A stretch of 64,000 nt of DNA from Portulaca oleracea (taxonomy: Eukaryota > Streptophyta > Magnoliopsida > Caryophyllales > Portulacaceae): the NCBI GenBank assembly GCA_029582165.1, contig CM055875.1, forward strand, positions 24,993,144-25,057,143, written 5' to 3'. The notes beneath the pieces are model-generated. The model searched no databases and was not told the DNA's origin. It saw nothing but the letters and a program-made list of their open reading frames with translations. Positions 23,101 through 33,525 of this stretch are shown here, in pieces (position 1 is the stretch's first letter; every line of letters starts with the position of its first letter). Both the position numbers and the translations under genes were made by a program.

Positions 23101-25057
23101 TTTTGGTGGTTGAGCCAAATGAGTACATATCGGTGAATACCGTTATGGAATCAATAGATGAGTTTTTGATGGGACTAAGTTCTCTTCAATTCCTAGACCT
23201 AAAGATATAACTCAAGATATTGTTCCTCTAATTGAACCTCAAGATGAAATCATGAGGGTATATCCATACAAGATGATCTTTTGAGTCATGATGTTATTCA
23301 TGATGAAGAAGATGAAAGTATTGAATTAAGAAGGAGTAAAAGGTCAAGGAAACCAAAGGATTTTGGTTCGGACTTCTATGTTTATTTAGTAGAAGGTTCA
23401 AGGGACTCAATTGAAAGTGAGACCCTATGTATGTACAACATAGATAAGGATCCTAAAACTTTTAAAGAAGTTATGCAATCTCATGATGCTTCTTTGTGGA
23501 AAGAAGCGGTACAAGATGAGATTGATTCTATAATGGAAAACAATGTTTGGATATTGGTTGACCTTCCTCCGGGAAGTAAACCAATTACCTCTAAGTGGAT
23601 TTTAAAAGGAAAAGAAAAGTGGATGGTACCGTTGAGAGGTATAAAGCCCGGTTGGTTGTAAGGGGCTTTACTCAAAAGTATGGTATTGACTACTTTGATA
23701 CATATGCACCAGTGGCTCGGATAGCCTCAATACGTGTATTGTTGGCTTTAGCTACTATCCATAAGCTAGTTATCCATAAATGGATGTCAAAACGACATTC
23801 TTAAATAGAGAACTAGAAGAGGAGGTGTATATGGAACAACCCGAAGGGTTTGTTGTTGAAGGTCAAGAGAAGAAAGTTTGTAAACTTATAAGGTCCTTAT
23901 ATGGACTTAAGCAAGCACTTAAGTAATGACATCAAAAGTTTGATGAAGTAGTGCTTTCAAGTGGATATAAGATCAATGAATTGGATAAGTGCATATACTA
24001 TAAGTTTGAGAATGGAAAAGGGGTAATTATATGCCTATACGTTGATGACATGTTGATCTTTGGGACCGACATGGAACATGTTAATAAGACCAAAGAATTT
24101 CTATCCTCAAAGTTCTCTATGAAGGACATGGGTGAAGCGGATGTAATTCTTGTTATTAAGATCATTAGAAATAATGATGGAATAAGTTTATCTCAAGAGC
24201 ATTACATTAAGAAAATTTTAAATAAGTTTGGGGGTGAAAATGTATACCCGGTAAGAACTTATTATGATCCAAGTAAGAAACTAGAGAAGAATATGGGTTC
24301 TCCAGTTGATCAAAATGAATACGCCAAAGTGGTAGGGAGTATCATGTATGCGATGACAAGTACAAGGCCAGATATTGCTTATGCAATTGGTATGTTAAGT
24401 AGGTTTACAAGTAATCTGAGTAATATGCATTGGTTTGCAATTCAGAGGGTATTAAGATATCTAGCTGGGACTAAAAGTTATCAACTCACTTATAAAGGAG
24501 AACCTTCGGTTTTAGAAGGATACTCGGACGCGAGTTGGATAAATAAAGGGGATTTCTCCTCTACCAGTGGATGGGTGTTCCTATTAGGAGGTGGAGCGGT
24601 TTCTTGGGGTTCTAAGAAACAAGCTAATATAGCGGAGTCCACTATGTCTTCGGAATTAGTAGCATTATATGCTGCTTGTAAGGAAGCGGAATGGTTAAGG
24701 AACTTATTGTTGGAAATACCAGTTTGGTATAAGCCAATGGCTCCAATCACAATTCATTGTGATAGCAAAACTACTCTTGATGTTGTGTATAGTCATGTTT
24801 ACAATGGCAAGTCAAGGCACATTGGTTTGAGGCATGCTTATATACATCAACTTATAAGGGATGGAGTAGTGACTTTAAGATATATCAAATCAAAGGAAAA
24901 CTTAGCCGATCCTTTAACCAAAGGGTTGTCTAGTGATTTGATAAAAGGCACTTCAAAGGGGATGGGTTTAAGTATAGCTCAAATATCAACTAATCACAAC
25001 AAAGACTCAACTTTACGAATTGGATTGGAATACCACCAATTTCTAAAGTTCAAATGA
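23101..25057 (+). pseudogene. copia-1 reverse transcriptase and RNase H
   Basis: RT begins with AVQDEIDSIMENNVWILVDLPPG and SKWILK. A frameshift at about 23610 leads to [13 protein letters not shown], and another follows near 23790. The catalytic box is CLYVDDMLIFG near 24040. RNase H shows GYSDASW, STMSSELVALYAACKEA, HCDSKTT and KSRHIGLRHAYIH, ending at TGA 25055-25057. It is the source of an inverted 100-bp copy at 25219-25318. Confidence 0.92.
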
Positions 25058-25218
25058 GTATGGAGTTGTCCTAATTAGTAGGAAGCATCAAATTTTTATC
25101 CGAAGGTCAAGTGATGCTTAGAAATCTGTAATGACAAGAGGTTGAGTAGTAATACTCTTAGTAGACTTTATGGAAAAGCCTAACTATAGGGGTTGTATAT
25201 TACAAAGTCTACCTATGT

Positions 25219-25318
25219 AACCATTCTGCTTCCTTACAAGCAGCATATAATGCTACTAATTCCGAAGACATAGTGGACTCCGCTATATTAGCTTGTTTCT
25301 TAGAACCCCAAGAAACCG
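25219..25318 (-). repeat. Inverted duplicate of RNase H segment in copia-1 3' UTR
   Basis: This 100-bp stretch is the inverse complement of 24597-24696, which encodes the STMSSELVALYAACKE region, with one mismatch seen by eye. It lies 160 bp after the pol stop. The transcript could fold into a 100-bp stem with a loop of about 520 nt. Confidence 0.92.
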
Positions 25319-25612
25319 AAGTTCCGAAACACTTATGAAGAATAAGGACACAAGGCCGGATAATAGTGTCAAGATATTTACACTCAAGATTTAAAATGTA
25401 TGTTTGCTATGAGTATAGTTGCTCAATATAAATCCGAAGTTCAAAGCTATGTCTACTTTGTGATTTGGATTCAATTTTGGCTCATATACACTAAATGAGA
25501 AGTTCAAAGAGCAATCTACTTTTCATTAGACATATGTTTTTGTGAGTTTCTCTGGTGATTACAAGTTAAGGTATATTTCAAATAGCGGGGGTTTAAGCTC
25601 CTTATGTAAAGT

Positions 25613-25652
25613 TATTTCAAGGGTTTTACATACTCTTGAAATAGTGGGAGAT
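25613..25652 (+). promoter_or_regulatory. copia-1 polypurine tract with abutting hairpin
   Basis: GTGGGAGAT (25644-25652) abuts the 3' LTR. A perfect 9-bp stem, TATTTCAAG/CTTGAAATA (25613-25621, 25635-25643), ends directly at it. A competing 10-bp stem pairs 25633-25642 with 25663-25672 in the LTR and would enclose the tract in its loop. Confidence 0.75.
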
Positions 25653-26361
25653 TGTTGGAAATATTTCAAGAGTATAAGATAATTACATAGCCTAAAGAAT
25701 TATATATTACAAGTACAAGAATCATATACAAGTGAAACGTCAAGAATATGATTAACACGGGTGAGTCTGGGACCAACACGAGTCGTGTTGGTCTCCAGAG
25801 AGCAGAAAAACATTCCTGGGCTCAACACGGGTCGTGTTGGAACAGCACGGGTTGTGTTGCACCCAACACGGACCGTGTTGATCCAACATGGACCATGTTG
25901 GAACCCAGAAGTGTTTTAAATGCTAACAGCTATATGATTTCGTTGTAATTAGTGTTTGATATTGTTATTAAGCACGATTATAATTATATTCCAACAGCTA
26001 TATGACTTGACTTGGTCAAGGTCATATTAAGGATATGATTCTCCATTAAGTCTCTTGATTATCCTTTGACTAGGGTATCCTAGGGTTGGAAGTCTTCTAT
26101 AAATAGGAGACATTATCAAGCTATTTGAGACACCATTCTAAGCTAATCACAACCACATTCTTGTCTAGACTGCAGTTATACTTGAGTAATTCAAGTGAGA
26201 AACTATTATTCTTGAGTGTAAAAAGTGCTAAGCTTTATCCCTTTGAACATTTACGGTATAGTAAATAGTTCTTAAGGAAAGTGAGTTTTAAACCACAACT
26301 CTTAGCGTTATCCAAACGAGTTTCATTGTTTTCTATATCTTATACTCCCTTTCCTCCAACA
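25653..26361 (+). repeat. copia-1 3' LTR (709 bp)
   Basis: Matches the 5' LTR but keeps more palindrome units (25755-25905). TATAAATA is at 26098-26105. Ends CTCCAACA before AATAC. Confidence 0.95.
25755..25905. repeat. Array of CAACACGG-CCGTGTTG palindromes
   Basis: Five imperfect palindromes such as CAACACGGGTCGTGTTG and CAACACGGACCGTGTTG are spaced by a few nucleotides or more. The 5' LTR has lost two of them. Confidence 0.9.
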
Positions 26362-26562
26362 AATACAACTCCACCCATCAAAACCATAAACAAACTCATC
26401 TTCTTCTTTATTCATCCACTTCCCAACCACCAGTCGAACCGCCAAAAACACCACCATCACTCAATTCGGTACTCAGCCACCACCGAGAACCACCACGACT
26501 ATTTTAAATCAAACCACAATCTAAGTTTGACACAACCAAGCTCAAATCCTTCTCTTCATTCC
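26362..26562 (+). repeat. Foldback left arm, inner part
   Basis: Continues the left arm after the copia element. It pairs with 26911-27112 (for example CAGCCACCACCGAGAAC against its complement near 26990). Short frames here are not supported as genes. Confidence 0.82.
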
Positions 26563-26910
26563 ATCGACATGTTAATTTCTCAATCTGTTTTTTGTTTTTA
26601 GGTCTTAACCCAATCCATCAAGATCTAATATCAAGCAAGCATAGAGAGGGAAGGAGGAAGGGCGTCAGGTGCGGCGTTTGGTTGTCATGGGTTTGGGCAT
26701 CGGTCAACATAAGTCGCTAGCAGCAGTCTTGGTGGCAGCTGCGGGTCTGGTCACGCTAAATAGAGGAGAAATGGGGATGGTTCAGGATTGAGTTTGGGTG
26801 GTTATGGGTGTTTTTGGGTGGCTGGAGTGGCTTTTTCTGGCGATATTTGAGTTGCAAAAATGGCGTATGATTGGTGGTTATGGTGTGGGTGTTGAATTCA
26901 GTTTGAATAA

Positions 26911-27410
26911 GGGAATGAGAAGAGGGATTTGTGCTTGGTTGTGTCAAAATTAGATTGGGGTTTGATTAAAATGACCATCATTGTTCTCGGTGGTGGCTGA
27001 GCGCTAAAGTGGTGGTGTTGTTGGCGGTTGGACTGGTGGTAGTGGTGGTCGTCGGGTGGTGGACGAATGAAGAAGAATATGAGTTTGTTTCTGGTATTGA
27101 TGGGTAGAGTTGTATTGATATTTGGGGGAGGAGATAATGCAGAGAAGAGATGTGAAAAAAGTGGTCTTTATCTAGTCAGTTTTTAGAAATGTATAGTACC
27201 CCCCAACAATTGTTTTATAAAACATAGGGGTATTTATGTCTTTTCATATATATATATATTGCCGGAATTCAATCAAAGCACTCGAAAATCACCCAACAGC
27301 CAATTCTTTGAAGATGTGGTCTCCTTCGATTACATTAAAAAAAATGTGGTCCCATTCTAATCAATTGTTAAAAATGTGTGGCACCCCCAACAATTTTTTG
27401 TTGATAATTT
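26911..27410 (-). repeat. Foldback right arm, uninterrupted
   Basis: Inverse copy of both left-arm parts joined without the copia element, so it confirms the pre-insertion sequence, including CAATACAACTC at the empty site (as complement near 27110). Confidence 0.82.
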
Positions 27411-27504
27411 TAAAGTTGAATGATTTCCCACAAAATCTATTATTATTGGGTGATGGTATGTGGGTAAGACATTGCTTGTTTTTTTTTTGTGAAATTAGTA
27501 CTTA

Positions 27505-29009
27505 CTAGTGTTAAACCCGTGCAATGCACGGGTGTATTAAAAAAAGTTGATATTAATTAATAAAAAATCAACTATAATCTAAATGTGCATACAAATTATA
27601 AAGAAAATTCATGCAATGTACGATATAAATTATATAGTATGTATTTTATTTGCAATGAGTCTAACATTAACTCAAACAAATAACTTTGAAAACAATGATA
27701 AAGAAATAAATTTAATCATAAAAGTATATATTTAATAATAAAAAAGACAACTAAAGTATAACTATACATCAAAACAATATATAATATAGTGAATAAAAAA
27801 TAATATCATCAAATAAAGAGATAATATATATAATAAATTTGTTTTTTTTAATTTCCCCGGAACTAAGGTAAAAACTTGATGAGAATTGGAGACATGACTT
27901 GATCCTAACATAGACAACCTGTGCATAAGTTTTTAAATGGGATAACAACTTTCCTTCTGAACCATAACACACTAATGAATACCTGAAACAAACAATGAGT
28001 TGCAACTGCTCTTAATACTTCAACAAAATACCAAAACATTCAACAATGCCATAAAGAACAACACAAATGACACACATGTTTAACTAAAAAATCATATTGA
28101 CACTATAAATTTTAATTTGTTACTGGTTATATAATGGTATTTAATAGGAATTTTCTAGAGTTTGTGATGTAGTGAGATTGAATTTGAGCAATTAATTGAT
28201 TTTTCTTTAATTTGATTGACACAGTTTTCGAAAATCACTATGCTTTCAATATTTCAAAATTTAAAGATAATTCTTAAGAGTTTGCTAATAGATTTTGTGT
28301 TTTCGATGCAAATGTATGAAAAGATCATTTTTAAGAGTTTGCTAATAGTACATTGTGGGTTAATCATTCATAATTAAGGAAAATAAAAACTGAAAACGAA
28401 ATATACGTATTTCTCAAGCGATGAGGACTGAGGAGCAACCGAACACATGATAAAGCAAAAAAAGGAGGAATTGAATATTTTCACAAATCACAGATATTGC
28501 GGAGATTATACACTTTCAATCTTTTTAAATTATTGAGATGCTAAATTGTAATCTTCTGACATTTTTCACCATGCAAATTCAATGTATCATGCAAATTTTT
28601 ATGAAAAGAATTGTAACATGAAAATAGTATATATTGATAGTATTTTTCGAAAACTAACCCGTTTTTATTTGCAGGTTTGCCAAGAACTCAATGGTTGCTT
28701 CAAAAGTTAATAGTTGACAGATAGGAAGAGAATCAAAGATGTTTCGATGTTTATATATTAGGTTGAGAGGTAGAATACTAATTAGATGGAGGTAGATTCC
28801 TAATATATATTATGTATTTTTTTTTTCTTTAATATGATTGGCCAATAACCCCTACAATCACTCTAGATTGAGTATTTAAAATTTAAAATATATTAATTTT
28901 AAATCGATTTTTTACTTTAATATGAATGGTCAATAACCCCTACAATCACTCTGGTTGAGTATTTCAAATTTCGAATATATTACTTTTATATTATTATTAT
29001 TATTATAGA
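27505..29009 (-). mobile_element. Non-autonomous Helitron (1.5 kb)
   Basis: On the minus strand the 5' end reads TCTATAATAATAATAATAAT (from 29009). The 3' end is the hairpin ACCCGTGCATTGCACGGGT, then TTAACA and CTAG (27508-27505). The flanks are A on the 5' side and T on the 3' side, as expected for insertion between A and T without duplication. No Rep or helicase frame is present. Near the 5' end a roughly 90-bp unit containing CAATAACCCCTACAATCACT is present twice (about 28830-28915 and 28916-29000). Termini match Helitron rules well; identity would be settled by other copies. Confidence 0.72.
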
Positions 29010-29519
29010 TTATCATTGTTATTCTCAATTTTTTTGCAAGTTACTATTAATTATTAATTAAAAGAAGTTTTAATTGTGTTGCTACGCTAACAATTGAAAC
29101 TGACACCCTAACAAATAAATTTCATTGGTTCATATTTTAGATTTTTTTAAAATTTTAAAAAATACAAATAAGATTGTAATTTTATATCATTTATATGTAT
29201 TATTATAGTTACATGAATAAATCATGTAATTTTTGTTCAATTTAATTTACAAGTATATAAGTTTTATACAAAGGCAAGATACTCTAAACATATGTCTTGT
29301 CCCCGATATGTTTATCATTTTGGTAATTTATTTTACGTTTTTGTGCGTTGAAAAAGTGCTCATGCAATCATGTATATTCCAGAAAACGCATTGGAAAAAG
29401 TTGAGGGTTTTGATTTTGGCTTCTACATATATGATCACAAATGACAGCACAACTGTAACAGGACACACATAAGAAATTTGAAAAATAAACTAAACATAGC
29501 ATAGCACAACAAAATTGTG
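29010..29519. other. AT-rich spacer, nothing recognised
   Basis: Downstream flank of the EF-hand-like gene. A short plus-strand frame at 29233-29472 shows no family features. No terminator motif can be assigned. Confidence 0.55.
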
Positions 29520-30056
29520 TCAAGAATTTTCTTCGTAATATTTTCCAGAACAAGCGCAAAAACTCAAGAACTTGATGCTCCTCTTCTTCTTCATCTTCTT
29601 CGCCCCAACAATGTCACCGTTTTCTCTCTCCTCTTCTTCCCCCTCATCACTCAATCTGCTCTCGTAATGATATCCATTCACCTTCCCCTCAACCGTCGTC
29701 TTTTTCATCATCTCTTCCTTCTCCTTCTCCATTCGTTCCACTTCAGCCTCATACGCCTTGCTCATCAAGCTTCCTTCATCCACCACCACGCACACTGGTG
29801 TTTTCCCAATCATCTCTGCCACTGCCATCATCGCCGCCGCAAGTTCCGCCCTAAATTTCTCCCTGTCGGCAATTACAGCCCCTGATCGATTATCATCATT
29901 GCAATCTTCGTGATCAAGAGCCGTTGATTCATCGTATTTTGCTTTCTGACCGAGATTCTGCTCGATCAAATCGAACCGCTCATCTGCACATCTGTTGAAT
30001 GCTTCTGTATCCTCGATGAATTTTCCAATCATGGGGCCATCTATCATCACAATCAT
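29520..30056 (-). CDS. EF-hand family protein, divergent (178 aa)
   Basis: Single-exon frame from ATG 30056 to TGA at 29520. The N-terminus (IDGPMIGKFIEDTEAF ... DERFDLIEQN) and the middle (DREKFRAELAAAMMAVAEMIGKTP, then DEGSL) resemble a small plant family of EF-hand proteins with the order DGS-helix-EF1-EF2-AIADGLG. Here the first EF-hand loop is missing. The second, around residues 50-68 (CNDDNRSGAV), is one residue out of register, with Arg where the twelfth-position Glu belongs. Calcium binding is therefore doubtful. The C-terminal third is a charged Lys/Glu helix and a KKMKKKR stretch not typical of the family. It may be a decaying paralogue or a functional divergent one. It is the only host-like gene seen, and lies between transposons. 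Confidence 0.6.
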   Translation of the reverse strand: MIVMIDGPMIGKFIEDTEAFNRCADERFDLIEQNLGQKAKYDESTALDHEDCNDDNRSGAVIADREKFRAELAAAMMAVAEMIGKTPVCVVVDEGSLMSKAYEAEVERMEKEKEEMMKKTTVEGKVNGYHYESRLSDEGEEEERENGDIVGAKKMKKKRSIKFLSFCACSGKYYEENS

Positions 30057-32159
30057 CTTGGTCGATTGAATTTGTTCTAGGTTTTCTTATTGAGATTCAG
30101 ATATTCGATTTCCAGGCGGGGGTAGTTGTAGCTGACAAAGGCCAACAATAAAATCGATGGAGTTTATTTTATTTTTGTGTTTCTTTTTTGTGTTGTGGTG
30201 TTGTAAACTTTTTCAGATGCTATGATTGACTTGATATGGAGGTGGATTAAATTAAACTAAAATTAGGGCAAGTTCAACGAGGTCATAAGTTTAATTGGGC
30301 CAGTTTGATTTGGTTATATATGGCTTGTTCATGAACTTAATCTGTCTACAAATTAGTTTTATTATAGTTCATATATTAATTTTGGTAACTGTGAGTTGTC
30401 GTTGCAAATTTTATAATACTAATTGTGTGCTTTCATTTCATTTATAAAACTTAAAACATTTTCTACAGTCATTAAATATATTTGCCACCAAAAAATTAAT
30501 TCTTCGAGGAAAAAAAAACATTAAAATGTTGCATGGTTAGCCGCCCCCCCCCCCCCAACAGCTAGGGCAGCCGGCACGCATTCTTTAGTTTAGTTATGCT
30601 TTCCAAAAGTAATACTACTTTCTTTCGTCCTTAAATGAGTGTTAAATTTTCTAACTACATTGTCCCCTTTTATTTGTCAATTTTACAATTTCAATAATTA
30701 AAATATTCATATTACCCTTAACTAATACTAATATACAATATATTTTATTTTTTCTTTCCCAATTTTCTATGTGGTGTAAGGGCATATATGTCAAATTGTA
30801 AATTTTTGACACAAGTTCCTAAACACTTTGGACTTATAAAAGTAGTTTTTTTGACAATGAATTAGGAATAGAGGTAGTATTTGAGTGGAATATTTATTGG
30901 AAAATAATATGGGTCTTGTCGTGCATTATATCACATATTCACGTAAGTATGCTAAATTTAATTTTGTAAAAGAAAGTATTTGTCACATCGTGAAACTATA
31001 AATAAAATATAGTAATCATATTTAAATTATTTTATTACATTTTTCATCACTTTTTATTTTATTTGTGAAAATTATTTTTACATCTTGATTCATTTTTAAA
31101 ATAAATCATTTTCTGCAAAAAACATCTAAGTTTTTAATAAAAATTTCAATTATTTTTCAATGAATATTTATTATTAATAATTTATTTTTCTAATAAATAT
31201 TTGCAAAAATATCATTTTCTTTATTTTTTTCTATTTCTTTTTTAATTTTAAAAATTCAGGTTATTTAAGTATTAAATTTTTTCTTCCACATTTTTTAGAA
31301 GGTCGCTACAATTTTGTTTAATTAACTAAAGGCCCTTATGTATTTCTTCATTTACTTAATCACAATAATAATGTGGCAAATACCCTTATTCATCTTCTTC
31401 AGAGATATTTCAGTCACTTAATAAAATTTATGACCGGAAAAGTACCTAATAATTACTAACCCAAAAATTAAGGGTACCTCAAAATGAGTTTTAAAAAGTT
31501 GGGGTACTGAAAAATAGTTTCCCCAAATATTAGGATACCTCCGAGCAATTTTTTGAATAAATAGTTTGCCAAATTATGGACTACCTCTGAGTAAGGTTTT
31601 AATTCTAAAGTTAATATAATATCAAAAGCACAAAAAAAAGAATAAATGAACAAAATATTGTTTTGTGTTTCAATAGACCTGTCCAAAATGTGGGATAGGT
31701 CGAGTTTGATTTAAGGTCTCATCCCACATACCCTTGACCCAGACTTGACTACAGGTCTCCGTGACAAACAACGTTTTGCAAAGTGGCATGGCTAGGAACA
31801 TATTGGAGGGGGGATGAACCCTGGCTCGTCCATGCATCCATGGGCGGTGGAGTGTGAAAAAGTTTGCCTCGAGAACTGGTGGTTCACATTTGGATGGTGA
31901 TTAGTTGTATTTTGATGGCTTTCATGAAGTGTTTGTGATATTTTTGTGAGGTTTCAAACCTCTAACCTCTTTGCATGGGGCTTGGTGTGACTTGCATGGC
32001 TTGCATGGCTTGTCTTTTTTTTTTTAATAAAAAATGTTCATGTGATCATGCATACAACTTTAGGCGAGCTTGTACATGTAAGGTGCATGTACTTAGGCTT
32101 TATTTTTCGGCTCTTTCTTCTTTATTTTTGCTTTCTGTTATATAGATTTGCTATATATT
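30057..32159. other. AT-rich intergenic sequence
   Basis: Contains the upstream region of the EF-hand-like gene, a C15 homopolymer at about 30543-30557 and long A/T runs. Positions 31440-31560 are a dispersed repeat related to one arm of the MITE at 48744-49075 (GTTGGGGTACTGAAAAATAG). No gene was recognised. Confidence 0.6.
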
Positions 32160-32612
32160 TTAGGTGTCAAAACCCGGTGTCTACAGCATTCAATGGGTCA
32201 TATATATATAGGGGAGAGGAAAGGGGAAGAAGAGTTCCTCCACTAATGTGGAAAGGGTGCCTTGGGTTCACCATTGACCGTAGCGACCCTACCATGGACC
32301 GTGGTGAGCAACAGAACTCCTTCTGTTGCTCACAGGCCCACAACGGACTGTGGCAAAGCCACCACGCACCGTGGTGGCCAGTTTTCTCCAAAATCGGCTT
32401 CCACGCTTCCCCTGGTTCTATCTCGTATTGTCCCAGACCTTTTTCCACATACACATTGCAATGTTGGGGGACTTGCCGACTACTTCAGGATTGGGAATAC
32501 CCTTGACATGTTGAAGGAACATTTCTTTTGGCCTAGAATGGGAGTAAAGGTCCAAGACGTCATATCTCAATGTTTTCCTTCTTGCCATCCAAGAGCCAAT
32601 TTCATCAAGGGC
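32160..32612 (+). mobile_element. Fragment of a Ty3/gypsy-like element
   Basis: Begins with CAAAACCCGGTGTCTACAG-type sequence, then GTGG-rich palindromic sequence with a perfect 12-bp hairpin at 32305-32332. At 32463-32605 it changes to coding sequence for a degraded integrase H2C2 finger region: GGLADYFRIGNTLDMLKEHFFWPRM, with the final CxxC damaged (CFPSC). The plus strand is the coding strand. Flanking retroelement parts are absent. Confidence 0.6.
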
Positions 32613-32985
32613 CACTACAACAAATCATCACTTGTGCCACGAATTATGCGACGGAAAATTTGCAACTTCTTGGTCTTGCCACGGGAAAATTTCAACCTGA
32701 ATGTGAAGTTTAAAAAATATGTCACAGACAACAATTCCCGCGGCAACATGGTACTTGTGCTATAGGAAAATATCACTTGTGGCAATAATATGCCACATAC
32801 TACAACTCCCGTGGCGAAAAAATACTTGTGCCAAGAGAAATATCAGCCTTGGCAATAATATGCCACATAATACAACTCTCGTGGCAAAAAACTACTTGTG
32901 CCACGAGAAATATCACACCCATGGCAATAATATGTCAAGGACTACAATTCCCAACCAATAAAGTACTTGTACCAAGTAAAATTTA
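32613..32985 (+). repeat. CACTA-like terminus with subterminal tandem repeats
   Basis: Starts CACTACAACAAATCATC, like the CACTA (En/Spm) terminal repeat, directly after the gypsy scrap. About four degenerate copies of a roughly 72-bp unit follow (GGCAATAATATGCCACATA ... ACTTGTGCCA), as is usual for subterminal CACTA repeats. A matching inverted end was not found in the window, so this is one end only. Confidence 0.55.
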
Positions 32986-33517
32986 ATATATTTATGTTTT
33001 GTGAATACATTTTATAAAAATAGGACAAGATTAAATTTTAAAAATTAAAATCCAAAAATAAAAAAATATAACTTTAAAATTTATAAAATTGAAAACGCCT
33101 CTAAATCAGAAAGTGAGCTATATAACCGTGAAATTCATTACCATCGGCAGTACCTACAAACGCCTATTGCCTCCACGCAACAACCATCACCAATCGGCCA
33201 TCACACCATCGACACTAGTCCGTCCCAAGCAGTGGAGCCACCTGAAATAGCCTAAAGATCGAAAACTCCTAAGCCTTAAACAATGATCGATTAGAAAACC
33301 CACAAACCGCTACCATTTCTCAAAACCCTCGGTGGCTAACTACTCCCACATCACCGCCACCATCAATTGGCCAACACATGTACACCAGCCGCGTTGCTCT
33401 TTCCCCACTATCAACGTTACCACCTAAAAATCTGAAATAACCCAAGTATTGACCAAATGAAACTCTCAAACCATAACTATACTATATATAACTGAATTGA
33501 AAAACCTAGAAACCACT
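32986..33517. other. Non-coding, possibly internal to the CACTA-like element
   Basis: Pro/Thr/His-codon-like CAC-rich stretches (33130-33430) without a sustained frame. No transposase motif seen. Confidence 0.45.
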
Positions 33518-33525
33518 ACTATAGA

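Larger units (their letters stand above)
20244..26361 (+). mobile_element. Ty1/copia retrotransposon with intact target duplication
   Basis: LTRs 20244-20914 and 25653-26361 have TG...CA ends and share the same sequence except for palindrome units lost from the left copy. The 5-bp duplication AATAC flanks it (20239-20243, 26362-26366). The internal order gag, protease, integrase, RT, RNase H is that of copia. No TGG-type primer site follows the 5' LTR. All coding parts carry frameshifts and stops, so the copy is inactive. Confidence 0.95.
19953..27410. mobile_element. Long inverted-repeat (foldback) element split by a copia insertion
   Basis: Sequence at 19953-20243, continuing at 26362-26562, is the inverse complement of 26911-27410 with scattered mismatches. 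This gives two arms of about 490-500 bp around a loop of about 350 bp (26563-26910). Without the copia insertion the element would be about 1.3 kb. Each outer arm contains two copies of a roughly 60-bp motif about 175 bp apart (ATTGCTGGGAGGTGT ... GGGGACCACTTTTTT). No transposase is visible. The outer ends and target duplication are not resolved, so the class (MULE-like or foldback) is open. Confidence 0.8.
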
